Positions 33,343 to 45,158 of a DNA stretch of 64,000 nt are shown piece after piece. The notes below the pieces were generated by a model. That model searched no databases. It was not told the origin of the DNA and was given only the letters and a program-made list of their open reading frames with translations. The position numbers were made by a program, and so were the translations under genes. The stretch comes from Carya illinoinensis (lineage: Eukaryota > Streptophyta > Magnoliopsida > Fagales > Juglandaceae): positions 25,469,501 through 25,533,500 of the forward strand of contig NC_056767.1 in the NCBI RefSeq assembly GCF_018687715.1, given 5' to 3'. Each line of letters begins with the position of its first letter. Position 1 is the first letter of the stretch.

Positions 33343-33540
33343 TGAATATTTTATTTACTTGCTTTTCCTAGCTCTCATTTGCAGCATATATTTTCTCAGA
33401 GTAGGTTCCACATCCATCCCACATGAAGTTGCTACGTAATTACCATTATCCATGTGAGTGGGTTGTAATTGGTAAACCAAGGGATGAAAACTGACACGGT
33501 CGGTTTGGTTTTGACAAAAAATGGAAACCGACTGACTGTT

Positions 33541-33586
33541 TTTTTCTTCTTCTTCTTCTTCTTCTTCTTTTTTTTTTTTTTTTTTC
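33541..33586 (-). repeat. Poly(A)-like tail with (GAA)n of the LINE
   Basis: On the plus strand TTCTTC repeats run into 18 or more T bases directly before the LINE 3' end, which reads as an A-rich tail on the coding strand. The long poly-Lys or poly-Phe frames across it are artefacts. Confidence 0.8.
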
Positions 33587-33939
33587 TGGATGGAGAACTA
33601 GCCAAGGACTCCCAAATAGCAGCACAATCATCAGATGCCAGCTTTGTCAAGAAATCTACTGGGTTATTCCCTTGCCTATAGACATGCTGGATGCATTGTG
33701 AAATTTAAGTTCTGAAGCAACTCCATGAGTTCAATCCAAAAATCTTCTAGATACCAAATGGGACAATTTGAGGCAACTATCCAATTTACAACAACCATAA
33801 AATCTATCTCTATTTCTACATTATTAAAACCCAATCTCCTCAAATGTCTAACACCAGGTAACAGGGACATGAATTCAGCATAATTATTTGTACCGTGCTC
33901 TAGAGGGACAAAAAAAGCTAGAACAAATTCCCTAATGAG

Positions 33940-34454
33940 TAGGGTGAAAATTTAAACCAGAAAACCAAAGAACCAGACCGATCCGATTTTAAATCAATCA
34001 GTTCAGATCGGTTCCTACATTTTAAAAACCGGTTAAATCCAGTCCGTTTTCAGTTTTTGGCTTTCCAGGACCGGACCAGTCTATAAAATATATATATATA
34101 ATTAATTTGTAATATTATATAAAATATTATATATATATATATAATTTTTATATATAATATCACTATAATATATAGATGCTATACGTAGTACTAACACTAT
34201 AATACTATAATATTTAGTACTAGTACATATTAATATATTATACGAGTTATAGCATAATATATGTATAATAGTATAGTTAACTTAATATTTGAATATTAAA
34301 ATAGGAAAACCGGACTGAACCAATAAAATTGGAAGTACAGGTTTAGGAGGGTAATCGATCTGGGATCGGTTTTTGAAAATGAAAAATCGGTGTATTCTAG
34401 GTCGGTCCCAAAATTTGTACAAAACCAGACCGAACTGGACCGATTACACCCCTA
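33940..34454. mobile_element. hAT-type MITE inserted in the LINE
   Basis: The ends are TAGGGTGAAAATT and, reverse-complemented, TAGGGGTGTAATCGG. The flanks CTAATGAG (33932-33939) and CTAATAAG (34455-34462) match at 7 of 8 positions, the hAT target length. Reading the LINE across the site joins GGLIRD to FVLAFFVPLEHG, the expected continuous RNase H strand, which confirms the borders. The interior is non-coding with repeated CGGTCC and CCGGAC text. Confidence 0.8.
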
Positions 34455-35412
34455 CTAATAAGTCACGTATTAACCCACCTGCACTTGCCTTCTTCAAGTT
34501 GTCCCGACTATATGGAATATTTAAATTAACCCAATCTTCCCGACTTAGTCTGTTCCAGCACACTATCAAAAGTGTCCTGTGCACTTCTTTGGCTTATATG
34601 GAATATTTAAATCAACCAACAAAATCTCATCGCACCAAGATAAAGGCTTCAAAACCTCAATTTCTCGCTCAGTTTAACAATCCAAAATTTAATACTTCGC
34701 CAAATATCCTCCACCAACTCCCACTTTCCTTCCATTCGAGCTCTACACCGGTGAATCCAAAGTCTTCATGTTACAATAGAGGGAATAAGGCCCATAAGTT
34801 GACCCATTGTCGATGATTTAGAGGCTCTAGCAAACCATGCATAAAAAGTACTTTTTGTCCAGGTGCATTGTTGTTGTCTAAGGAACTCCACTTGCATAGC
34901 ACATCTCTTCCAAATAGCCCTTGCTACTTCACCCATTGCCAACACATTATTTGAGTCCTATATTCCCCTTGTGCACAACAATAGTTACATTTTGAAACTA
35001 AGGGAGTTGCATTTTGGAACTAAGGGGATGCCAACACTATGAATTTTATCATCCACAGTGAGAGCATTATTGCTACTTTTTCACATGATAGTTTCCATAT
35101 TTTTTGGGAGACATGGATGCCATAAACAGTTAGTCCATCTAACATTGGAGCTTGTCCTCGAATAACCTCCCATGCACTCTTGGTAGAAAAAATACCATCC
35201 CTAGCCATCCATATTAGACGATCTGCCCCATCCCTCTGCCTATAGAAATTATAAGAAATATCTTGAACCTTTTGAAACCCACCAACCGAACAAGCAAATC
35301 CATATCCCCGTAAATTTCCTGATAATTAACAAATTAATTATGAGCCACTAACATTAGATACGTCTAAAATGATCACATTGCCTGCTTATTCTACTAATGT
35401 TATATAAGAAAA

Positions 35413-36760
35413 ATGCCCGCTTATCCAGTTGAAAGATATTTGGGTCGACTGAAGCGCATTGTTAGGAATAAAGCTAGAGCAGAGGATTCAATAGCAGAGG
35501 CCTATATACACAACGAATGGTTAACATTTTGCTTGCTATATCTTCATGGTGTTGAGACACGATTTAATCGTCAAGAATGAAATGCTAATCATGTTGCTCC
35601 GCCTCCTCATGAGCTATCAATGTTTTCTCAAAATGTATGACCATTGGGTGCACAAATGGGTTACAATTTAATTGATGGAGAGTTGGGTAAAGTTTGGTAG
35701 TACGTGCTAAATAATTGTTGGGAGATTGATGACTATCTTAAGTATGTCGTTGAATGCTTCAAAAATTCTAGTTAAAAAAGTTTAACTATAACTTTTGTGC
35801 TCAACTGTATTTATTTGCATTTATATATAGTGAGCCCATGGACAAACTTAGGACGGAAGGTGTAGAGAATATAGAGGCAAGACATGAGGAAGAATTTCCT
35901 GGATGGTTTGAACAATGCTTATGAACAAAAATTATATATATGTTAGATTTTGAAACTTTTAACTCTGAGTAACTTTTAATAAGTATATACTATTTCAATT
36001 GATAGATTTTGAAACAATGTGCTCGTGATCCTGGATTAGTTTCTTCTGAATTGTATGCATTGGCACGTGGTCCCTCAAATAGAGCACTTCGTATACTGCA
36101 TGTCTGGTTCGAGGTTATAGATTCCATACTCTAGACCGTGAACGTAGTAGAAAGACTCAAAATTGTGGTGTGTTGGTCAAGGGGAGTCATGCAACAGACG
36201 ATATTGACTATTATGGTGTCATATGTGATATTATCGAATTGAAATATCTGGGTGGGACGATAACATATATTTTAAATGTGATTGGTGGGATCTAGGCGGT
36301 GGTTGACTTTCGATATATGGGGATAATCACTTTACGAGTGTCAATACTGCATCTAAATGGTATGAAGATGATCTATTTGTATTGGCTTGTCAAGCTACCC
36401 AAGTCTATAACTTGATTGATCCAATGAAAAGCGCTGATGAAGATAGTGGAAAGATAACTTGGTGAGTCGTACAAAACTTTGTCCCTCAAAATATATATGA
36501 AGCAGGAATGAGTGCGGATTACGAGAATAGTGGAGATGAAGATGACACTCTAATTGTAGAGGCCTACCAAGAAAATGGAGAGGGTATTAACTTGTTTGTT
36601 GATCTCAGTGCACTCGATTTGCTCCCCTTGTGTAGAGATGACGTCTCACCCATCCATCTCCACCCGTCCGTATTAAATGATCATTCAATTCAAGTAAGTG
36701 AGGAAGAAGAAGAAGAAGAAGAACTTGTTTGTTGATCTCGGTGCACTCGATTTGCTCCCC
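35413..36760 (+). pseudogene. TNP2 transposase remnant (DUF4218-DUF4216)
   Basis: The frame reads YPVERYLGRLKRIVRNKAR, then AEAYIHNEWLTFCLLYLHG and ETRFNRQ, the DUF4218 C-terminus. After an intron-like gap come DUF4216 motifs ASKWYEDDLFVLACQATQV and SADYENSGDED ending in INLFVDLSALDLLP. Stops occur within it. TNP2 is the catalytic transposase that cuts CACTA ends. The catalytic core that lies further upstream in the family is absent. The 3' end is reshaped by tandem duplications. Confidence 0.75.
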
Positions 36761-36893
36761 TTGTGTAGAGATGACGTCTCACCCTTCCATCTCCACTCGT
36801 CCGTATTAAATGATCATTCAATTCAAGTAAGTGAGAAGAAGACCATCTCCACCCGTTCGTATTAAATGATCATTCAATTCAAGCAAGTGAGAA
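36591..36893 (+). repeat. Partial tandem duplications at the TNP2 3' end
   Basis: A segment starting CTTGTTTGTTGATCTC at 36591 is repeated from about 36724, and its last part (CGTATTAAATGATCATTC) appears a third time from about 36860. GAA trinucleotide runs sit at the joints, which suggests slippage or unequal exchange between the (GAA)n tracts. Confidence 0.85.
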
Positions 36894-37089
36894 GAAGAAG
36901 AAGAAGAAGAATCTGGGGAGGAAGTGGATAAGGAGGAATGAAGATATTATTGAGGGAGATTATGAAACAAGTATGGAAAATACATCCGAACATGAAGAAT
37001 AAAAGTAGTAAAAATATTTTACAATATAGGTGACCGTAGAATGTTATACTTTTCATAATTTCTTCTAATAAATTTTCTTTATCATGTTA

Positions 37090-38763
37090 ATCATTTTCAA
37101 TGGATGCCACCAAAATGACAAAGAAGAAATGTGCCTCATCTGCCAAGTCCAAGTCCTGAACCCATTGAGGACTTCCCACTAAAGGAATCCGATCCTGAAG
37201 ATCAAGTTAACACAGTAGAGAACGACAACCAATTGACACCTATCAGTAAGGAAATGTCTATGATAATTAATTATATATTAATTATTTTGTCTCAATAACT
37301 GTATAATTAATTAATTATACTATTATCTATTAGTTGATGCATTTGCTCGTCGCATTCGTTGCTATACACGTGGCATTTCTCTAGAAAAAAATCGTAGGCA
37401 CAAAAAATTCAAGGTCACCATTCCTGATAATTCTACTGGAGGAGTGGATGATAGTGTAGCACCACTTTCCTCCTATATTGGCACAGTAGTCTATGCTCAT
37501 GCTCAATTTTATGTGCGATTATGAAGAGATGTTCCGAATGAGATTAAAGAGCACATTCGGAGTCGTGTGCTGGTGGGTTTGCTTTTAGAATACATTTTTT
37601 TCAATTAGATTAGTATATCATAATTTTGAAGTAATTCACTTATTAGGATGAATTCGACCTCAACTTTGGCCGTAGCAAGAATTTGAGAAATGTGAATGAG
37701 TTAATGGCTACACTATTTAGACGATGTCACGAACACTTCAAGAAGTTTGAGATGTTGAAAGAGGATGCATAGTCTCCTTTTGAGCAGATGAAATTAGACG
37801 ATTAGAGAAAGTGTTGTGATCTTTTTGCATCTCATGATTATCAAATATTCTAGATTTATTTCCTTTAATTATTTACATTTATATTCGTTCTATATATTAT
37901 ATGTATATATATTACAATTAACATTCTTAATAAATGTTGTAACACTTAAGTGCTACAAATGCACAGAATAGATCCGCTCTGACTGTCCACCATCGTGCCG
38001 GTTCAAGGTCATTCTACAGTCTTGCTGAAAAAATGGTAATTAATAAATTGTAGAATTCATTTATTTTTCTAATATTCTTTTATATAAGTACTAACACTAT
38101 CTTTTTAAAATTGCTAATGTCTCTTTGTTAGAAACGTGATAATCTGAAAACTTTTCCCTCGTTCATGTCTATGCTGCTGCTAACACTAATGAGCCTAGTG
38201 AGTAGATGAATCCTGCCGCTGCAGATAATTATGTAAGCGGTATTAATTTTGTTAAATAAATTATGCAACATGTTATCTAGATTATTTTTTATTTGTATTT
38301 CTTTTAATACGTTACTTATTATGTATTTTCTTTCAAATTGCAGGAAAAAATGATGGAAATGCAGTTAGCTTCTGGGGAATTCTCTCCGAGTGACATAGAC
38401 ATATTCATGCAAGTGCTCGGGCCTAAGTCTAGTATGACAAGAGGTTTCGTACAATCTTTCAAGCATTCCTCCTGTTCATCTTCCTCAACGTCATCAAATT
38501 CACAAATTAATAATCTCACAAAAGGTTTAGAAGCTATACGCGATGAAAATGAGTATATGAGATCAAAATAGCAAGAATTGGAGTCCCTCTTAGAGCGACA
38601 GTCTCATTTAGAGACACATTTGCAAGACCAACAGAGAGACCAAGAGGAAAGAATAAGTAGTGAAGTTCAAGAGCAAGTGCAGCGGGAGATGATGGTGCAA
38701 ATGGAGTGTGTTATGTCCATACAACAAAATCGTGGTGGACGAGGAGGAAAGAAGAAGAAATGA
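37090..38763 (+). pseudogene. Second CACTA gene remnant, Transposase_24-like
   Basis: Pieces in order are NVNELMATLFRRCHEHFKKF, RKCCDLFASHDYQ, NAQNRSALTVHHRAG and a C-terminal part with ENEYMRSK and a Gln/Glu-rich coiled coil (RQSHLETHLQDQQRDQEER) ending RGGRGGKKKK-stop at 38763. This is the plant Transposase_24 family found beside TNP2 in CACTA elements, thought to bind the subterminal repeats. Stops and intron-like gaps separate the pieces. The start is not certain. Confidence 0.65.
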
Positions 38764-38929
38764 ATTTGATCAATTTTATCATTGTTTTAATATCTAATTT
38801 TGAAACAATATAATACATTGTTAGTTTTTAAACAATGGTCGATAAATATGATACAATTGGTATGTTTTTTAATTTTCTTAATTTTATGAAATTAGTATTT
38901 TTCATCTATATTTACATTCGTAAATATAA

Positions 38930-39550
38930 AACATTCAAACGTAATACGTAATTGAACAAAATTAAAAAATAATGATCCAACGTACAACTAAACGTTTGCA
39001 TGTAAACATACTCAAACTAACAAAATGTTTGAATATTTAAATGATTAATGTTCGAACAAACATCCAAACGTACACACTTCATTTAAACACTTCTTCGTTA
39101 ACATTCAAATTAGCATCCGAATGTTATACTAGTTATGTTCGAGCATTAGTCTTTTAACGTCTGAACTAAAATTAGAACGTTTATTGTAATTAACATTCGA
39201 ACGTATCAACGTTCAAAAGTTTCACTGATACATTCAAACAATAATCAATGCACATTAACTTTTGTCATTCGAATGTCAATCGGTCAGGTTGACATTCAAA
39301 TGTTATGTCCTACAATTGAACATTACTTTCTGTGACAGTTTCCAATCGTCACGACACTTTCAAACTTTATACTAAACAGAACACATCCAACCGTCACTGC
39401 ACAGTAAACTGTCACCAATTGTATTCTGTAACACGCATTAGGTGACGGTCATGATGATGGTTTCAAACTGTCACCAAATGTATTTGGTGACGTTTTGGTC
39501 ATTTTTTGTGACGATTTCCTCTGTCATAAAATACAAATTGTGTTATAGTG
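38930..39550. repeat. CACTA right subterminal repeat array
   Basis: Motifs of the form ACATTCGAACG and CATTCAAACG recur in both orientations from about 38930 to 39300. A second motif, GTGACAGTTT/GGTGACGGT, recurs from about 39330 to 39530. Such arrays are the binding sites of the accessory transposase in CACTA elements. The arm ends at the terminal TATAGTG. Confidence 0.7.
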
Positions 39551-39676
39551 TTGCTGTTTGGTCCTGGGTATAAAATGGTGTACATCTTGGAGCACTTTGA
39601 GGAGCCATGGAAAAAGGATGTTAAAAAAAAAGGCTTCGCAAGAAGTTTCATGGATAGCTATGGGAATTTTAGCTAG
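39551..39676 (+). pseudogene. Orphan exon resembling the SEO C-terminus
   Basis: Directly after the CACTA end, 41 codons run to a TAG: LLFGPGYKMVYILEHFEEPW, then KKDVKKKGFARSFMDSYGNF. The pattern VLE-F--W-KDV--KGF--SF-D matches the end of sieve element occlusion proteins as I recall them. The usual cysteine/histidine-rich tail is missing. The exon is on the same strand as the SEO fragment at 12301-13635, but 26 kb and another gene separate them, so I treat it as an independent remnant. Confidence 0.45.
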
Positions 39677-40118
39677 TTAGATTGATTGACGGCACCATCA
39701 TGATTTCATTGCATGACTAGTACTTGATTCCATGATGGCTACTACTTCACTCACCAAATAAAGATCATGTGCTCGTCTAAGTTTTATTTGTAGCATGCAG
39801 CTTGAGCCACTACTAGTATGAAGTATCATCAATCATGTGTAATAGTACGTACGTATGAAGTATTAACATCAACTACGTCAACAATGTTGTACGTTTGTGT
39901 TGTGAATGCTCTTGGCTTAGTAATTTAGTTTGAGTCTTGTACGATTTAATATTTAATAGTACTACTGTCTTGTATATAATAAATTGAAAATATATGAATA
40001 TTTTTATGATGGCTTGTGCCCTAGTGTTCAATTGAAATTGCATGGTTCCCCGACCGCCATCAGGCCGTTAGGCTTTACTAACAACAGATGATCCACATGA
40101 GGACCTTTACGTACGGGC
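39677..40118. other. Non-coding DNA left of Copia-3
   Basis: I see nothing coding here. The last five bases, CGGGC at 40114-40118, are the left target duplication of Copia-3. Confidence 0.5.
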
Positions 40119-40386
40119 CATTAAGGGTTAAGATGATTTGGTTAAGGATAAAGCTCAATCAGAATAAGTCTCAAATTAAAGCTGTTCAACGTGTTCCAAA
40201 GTTCTAGTTCCAAAAGGCTTCTGTTCATTTGAATATTGTAATCTATATGATCATAGTTTATATCTTATAACAAACATATATCTCTTCTCTATTGATTGTA
40301 ACAGTTTTGAATATATATATATATATATATGATAATACATACACTGTCTCTGGTAAGCAAATTCAGAACAGTTTTCGATTCTTTCA
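40119..40386 (+). repeat. 5' LTR of Copia-3
   Basis: This LTR pairs with 50606-50863. The start is mutated to CATTAAGGG where the other LTR has TGTTAAAGG. It contains an (AT)n run at about 40313-40330 and ends TTCTTTCA. Confidence 0.85.
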
Positions 40387-40426
40387 TAGTACCAGAGCAA
40401 TCTAAACTCACTCTATTTTCGATCCT

Positions 40427-42627
40427 ATGGCTGTTTTTGCTTCTTCTGTTGCCTTCATCTACCATCACAAGTTGTTTTCATCAAGTTTGATGGTATTAAC
40501 TTCCTTGCCTGGAGTGCTCAATTACTTCCTCTTTTTCATAGCTATGGCTTGATGAGGATTGTTGATGGTTCCAATTCCTACCCTCCTCAATTTTCTAGCG
40601 ATGAATTGAAAGCCCTAGGTGTCCTTAATTCTACTTATGTGGTTTGGCAATATAAGGACCAAACGGTGCTTGGCTGGATAGTTTCAGCTTTATCTCCTGT
40701 AGTTGTTTCTACCATTTTTGGTCTGAAAACATCTTGGCCTGCTTGGCAGGCTCTTGTCTTGTGTTTTGTTGCACCTTCAACCTCTCGTATTTCTCTCATC
40801 AAGAGAAAACTTCAATCCCTCTAACAAGACACCATGTCTTGCTAGAGTTTCTTGGATGAAGTCAAATCTCTTTCTGATGAGCTGTCGACTGTTGGCAAAC
40901 CAATTGATGATTCATATTTAATTCTTTACGTGCTCAATGGACTCAATTCTTCTTTTCACTCATTTGTCATGACTTACATGTTGCTTGCTAAGGAGAAGTC
41001 CATGTTATTCTTTGATTTTCATGATGAGCTACAAAATTATGATCTCATGCAGAAGTTTCACCATCAATCCATTCAACTCAAGACTTGTTCTTATGCTCTC
41101 TACTCTAAAAAATCCGGCTCCAAGCCAGGAGCCCGCAACAACAACAGTTCTCAATCTTTAGGATCTTCCAAGACTCATGGATCGGTCACCTCTCTTTCCC
41201 GTTTTTGGCAACCTCTGCCTCACTTGCCTTCTTCAACATCTGCATTTGTGCAGTCTGACTCTCGTTCTCGCTCTCCTTGTTAGATCTGCAAGAGAGAAAA
41301 TCATCAGGCACTAGTTTGTTTTAACTGCATGAATTATGCTTATCAAGGGCAGCATCCTTCAACAAAATTGGTTGTTATGGTTGTTAAGCCCAATACTACC
41401 AATCTAAATCAGCATGAATGGTATGCTGATAGTGGTGCTAATGTTCATGTTACTTTAGATGTGGCTAATTTTGTGACCTCTCAACCTTATGAAGGTGATG
41501 ACTTCGTGGGCTTAGGTAATGGGGCAGGTTTGATCATCTCACACACTGTCAACGCAACCATAAAAACTCCTTCCTCTTCTCTTGCTTTAAATGATGTTGC
41601 TTATTGTCCTCAAGCTTCTTCATATCTTCTTTCCATCAATAAATTTTGTAAAGATAATAATGTTATGTTTGAGCTCATTGGTTCAAATTTTTCAATAAGG
41701 ACATCATGATGGGGGACACGCTCATGATGGGGCCAAGTGATAACGGATTTTTCCCGATCAACCTTCGTCAACTTTCTTTATCTAAGTTTCATGCCCTCAC
41801 CATGACTGTTGGCGTCAAGGCTTCAACCTCCACTTGGGATTGTCGTCTCGGACATCCATCAACAGTAACTCTTCATCATGTCCTTCATAATTTTTCTCTT
41901 CTTGTTAGTGATTTACTCAATAAATAGTCCATTTGTGTGTCTTGTCAACTAGGAAAGTCTAAGCAGTTGCCTTTCTCTTATTCTTCAAAAGAATCAACAG
42001 TTACTCTAGAGTTAATCCATTTAGATGTGTGGTCCATTTCCACTCCGTCGTTGAGTGGTTGTCATTATTATGTAATCTTTATTAACGATTTTACTTGTTT
42101 TTGTTGGTTATTTCCCAATTCTAATAAATCCAATGTTTATGGTACATTCATTAAATTCAAACTCTTAGTGAAAAAACAATTTACTTATCCCATTAAGCAA
42201 TTTCAAAGTGACAATGGTGATGAATATTGTCCTACCATTTTTGAACAGTTTTTGAGTGCTAATGGGATTTTCCATCGCTTATCATGTCCTCACACCTCTC
42301 AACAAAACAGCCTTGCCGAGAGGAAGCACTATCATATAGTTGAAATGAGATTCTAGCTTACCCAAGAAATTTTGGGTTGATGCTTTCTTAACATTTGTCT
42401 TTATCATCAATTGTTTGCATACCAAAGTTCTTAATTTTTCATAACCCTTTGAACATCTTTTCAATCTTCATCCTGATTTTAATTACTTTCGGTCATTTGG
42501 TTGTTAGTGTTTTCCCTGTCTTCGTCCTTACATGCTTGATAAACTTTCTTATTGTAGCACACCCCACATCTTCATAGGTTAGTCCTCTAACCACAGGGGC
42601 TTTCGGTGCTTTGATCCTTCCACCAGA
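40427..42627 (+). pseudogene. Copia-3 gag, protease and integrase remnant
   Basis: Pieces in order: gag (NFLAWSAQLLPLF-like start, then DEVKSLSDELSTVGKPIDD), protease (WYADSGANVHVT near 41420), the pre-integrase motif (CRLGHPSTVTLHHVL near 41840), integrase (LIHLDVWS, QFQSDNGDEY, TSQQNSLAERKH) and the integrase tail (FDPSTR at 42620). Several stops and frame changes split it. No complete zinc knuckle is visible in gag. It is not functional. Confidence 0.85.
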
Positions 42628-43030
42628 TGTGATATCCTTCATTGTCTTGTGTTTTTAAAGGTTATTTTACTAATTATTCTTATTGGTTCTCTTAATTTTA
42701 AATTTGTTATGGTTATTTTGGTATTATTATTTTATTGTTATTACTACCTAAGTTGTATAATTTATTTTATTGTGCTTTTTCTTGTTATCAATTATTGTCT
42801 ATTATTTATTGGCTCTTTATTTCAAATTATTTTATTGTTGGGTTTTACTATTTTACTTTATTATTAATAAGTTGTGTTTTTAATTGTTTTCTTACTTATC
42901 TATTCTTTTTAAGTTAGTTAAACTAGTGTTTATATTCTCTCCGTTAGATCAGTTTGAAGACCCCATGATGAAAGGCCTGGATTTAATTTCCTTTCCCTTT
43001 TTCTTTTTTTTTTTCCTTTTTCTTTTTCCA

Positions 43031-43095
<65 letters not shown>

Positions 43096-44929
43096 CTTCA
43101 GCCTGCCCAGCCAGGCACCACTGTTCGCCACCACCCACCACAGCGTCACGTCAGCAACCCACCTCTACCGAACCCAGCCTCCATCTTGCAGCCGTCCTCT
43201 CCCACACACACATCAAAGCCAACGGTTTCTCCACCCCAACGCCATCGTGGTGCAATCCCATGCCACCAATTGTTCTCCCCTTCACCGGTGACCACCTAGC
43301 CACCATTCTTCCCAATCTACCCCTCTCGAAGCCACTCTCTCTCACATGGATTTGGCTCTTCACGACCCGATTGGCCACCCACGCCTCCACCCATGGCTTT
43401 AAGCTACCGCCATTAGCTTCACTACACCTTTTAACTCATTCTTGCCCAACCCAAGCTTCCCCTAGCATTCCTCGAAATTTTTAAACTTTGAGACCCACGG
43501 CCACCCATTAGAAACACTACTCTGCCACTTTCGGTGTCACCCTTGATCTTCTAGATTTTCATTTCACTATTATAAGTAATTTTTTAAAGAATTTTCTTGA
43601 GATTTAAATATATTTTTACGCAAACTTGTTTCTCTAGTCTAATTGGCTATGATGGGCCTTGGGTCTGTGAAGTGTTGGGAAAATAAATGTTATTGTTGTC
43701 GGATGTTGGGCCTTGGGTCAGATTGGGGGATGGGTTTAATTTGGTTTGTGAAATTTAGTGCTTTGTGACTGTTGCATTGATTTATTTTATCTGATGTGTC
43801 CTATGCCATGTCATCCAATATACTGTCTACATGCATTTGCATATTTATTTGTAATGCTTGTTTGGTATTTTGTCTGTGATGTGTTTTGTCATGTGTCATG
43901 ATTGAAAACTAAGTTTCCTGTTGAGAAATGATTTTTGGTGGGTGCGTACGTATCACAAACCCAAGCCAAGATTGGGCATTATTTTGGTGGACTTTCTTTG
44001 GTCACTCAGGAGCATATAAAACTGAGTGACGTCCCATGGGTTGTCACTGGGCGACAATGGGATCAAATGAGAAAGTAATGCTCTTGTGCTGATTCCATGA
44101 CACCTCTGCTAGCAAGGGTTAGAGGATACTTGGTCATGAACGCACTGAGCGTAGAGCTAGGCATCGTTCGTTATAAAGTCACACGCATGGTCGTTACTAT
44201 GGTATGATGAAGGGAGTCAGGGTGTGTGGATGGTCCCTAGGGAGACCATGGTGCATGCATAATATATGTGGGCCATTTTTTTGAAAAATGTTGGATTTAT
44301 AATTGTGCCATTTTCTAGGAAATTTGTGGATGGAAATAAATGGACGTGTTTTGAACCTAATGAGGTTTTTGGTGTGTGTTGGAAAAATGTGTCTTTTTTG
44401 GAGAAAATGATGGTTTTGTTTCTTGCATGTTTTATCATGTGGATGCATACATATTGGCTGTATTAATATGTTTTTATCTCTTGGATTATTTGGTTGATTA
44501 CTTACTGATATTCATAATTTCACCGTGGTATTCCTAACCTACAGTTCCATTTTATGGAATCATAGATTTTGATGTAGAGGATGACGTTGAACCTGAGGGA
44601 TCGGCTCTTCCGAATGAGAGACTTGTGGTCACTTGTTGATCATGGGATTTGTTTCCCTTTTTGACTATGTATTTTGGCTTTTTATTTTCTTTCGCTAGAT
44701 AACTGTATAACCGCTTTGAGGATCTTTTACTTTCGTGGTTCTATTTTTAAAATTCTGGTACTTAGTTGACCATGTTTTATTTCTCTCATGCGATTATTAT
44801 TGTATACTTAATTACATGTTCACATACTAAGCACTTGATGATTGGGGCGCGTGACTCATATTGTCATCATCCTGATGTCACAATTTGCGCCAAAACATGT
44901 GGGAGTCGAGGGCCCTATACCATACATGT
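42628..44929 (+). mobile_element. Solo-LTR-like element inserted in Copia-3
   Basis: The insertion breaks Copia-3 between DPSTR and HVYIS. Flanks CCAGA (42623-42627) and CCATA (44930-44934) match at 4 of 5. It begins TGTGATATCC. A good LTR end, GATGTCACA, occurs at 44882, and 47 unexplained bases remain before the target site. Its order of features (AT-rich start, GGATC-AGTTT, C-rich block, CACGACCCCAAG-like block, GATTTTGATG-AGA, GGTACTTAGTTG) is shared with 56057-58572. No gag or pol is visible. It resembles a long Gypsy-type LTR (inference). Confidence 0.6.
43036..43093. repeat. (CT)n microsatellite
   Basis: This is a long TC run inside the solo-LTR-like element, next to a poly-T/TTTC stretch. 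Frames rich in Ser-Leu or Arg-Glu across it are artefacts. Confidence 0.9.
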
Positions 44930-45158
44930 TTATATTTCCTGAAATGTGATATTTGATGAGGCTGGTTTTCCTGCTCGTGTACAATCTTTTATCACTGACT
45001 CTGGCAACAACGTGACATCGTCAGGTACTTCTTAACCCTTACTTGTTTCTCTTCCTTCACATATCTGACCTTCATCTTCTACATCCTCTCTAATTTTTGA
45101 CGTACTTTCCTTCCTATATTGCCTACTACAAATATCACCCCTGCCTCACCCGAATCTC
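44930..45158 (+). pseudogene. Copia-3 integrase-to-RT linker between the two insertions
   Basis: After the solo LTR the host reading resumes with HVYIS and NVIFDEAGFPAR, the usual text after the integrase tail in this Copia type. It then runs into a Ser/Pro-rich linker until the chimeric element at 45159. Confidence 0.7.

Larger units (their letters stand above)
33541..35330 (-). mobile_element. Truncated, decayed L1-type LINE fragment
   Basis: On the minus strand the order is a reverse-transcriptase-associated zf-RVT region (GIFSTKSAWEVIRGQ at about 35180), degenerate linker, then an RNase H domain (GTNNYAEFMSLLPG, WYLEDFWIELMELL, FLTKLASDDC) and a poly(A) tail seen as a T/TTC run at 33541-33586. 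Frames are broken by stops. The endonuclease and most of the reverse transcriptase are missing, as expected for 5'-truncated insertion or later deletion. A hAT MITE interrupts the RNase H domain. Confidence 0.75.
35410..39550 (+). mobile_element. Decayed CACTA (En/Spm) DNA transposon
   Basis: The right end at 39550 reads TATAGTG, and its reverse complement CACTATAACACAATTTG is a CACTA terminus. Inside are remnants of a TNP2-type transposase (DUF4218 then DUF4216), then a second gene with a Transposase_24-like domain, then a repeat-rich subterminal arm. The order matches plant En/Spm elements. The left end and the transposase core are missing, apparently lost at the LINE boundary near 35330-35410. 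Confidence 0.8.

Noticed and set aside
33432..33650. Poly-Lys/poly-Phe open frames
   Set aside because: They span the T-rich LINE tail and (TTC)n run.
12301..39676. A single SEO gene with a 26-kb intron region
   Set aside because: A complete CNL gene on the opposite strand and the foldback lie between, and the middle of the SEO domain is missing. Two independent remnants are simpler.
43020..43490. Pro/Ser/Leu-rich frames up to 135 codons
   Set aside because: They cross a (CT)n microsatellite and the C-rich block of the LTR-like element, and the related block at 56640-57200 does not conserve a frame.
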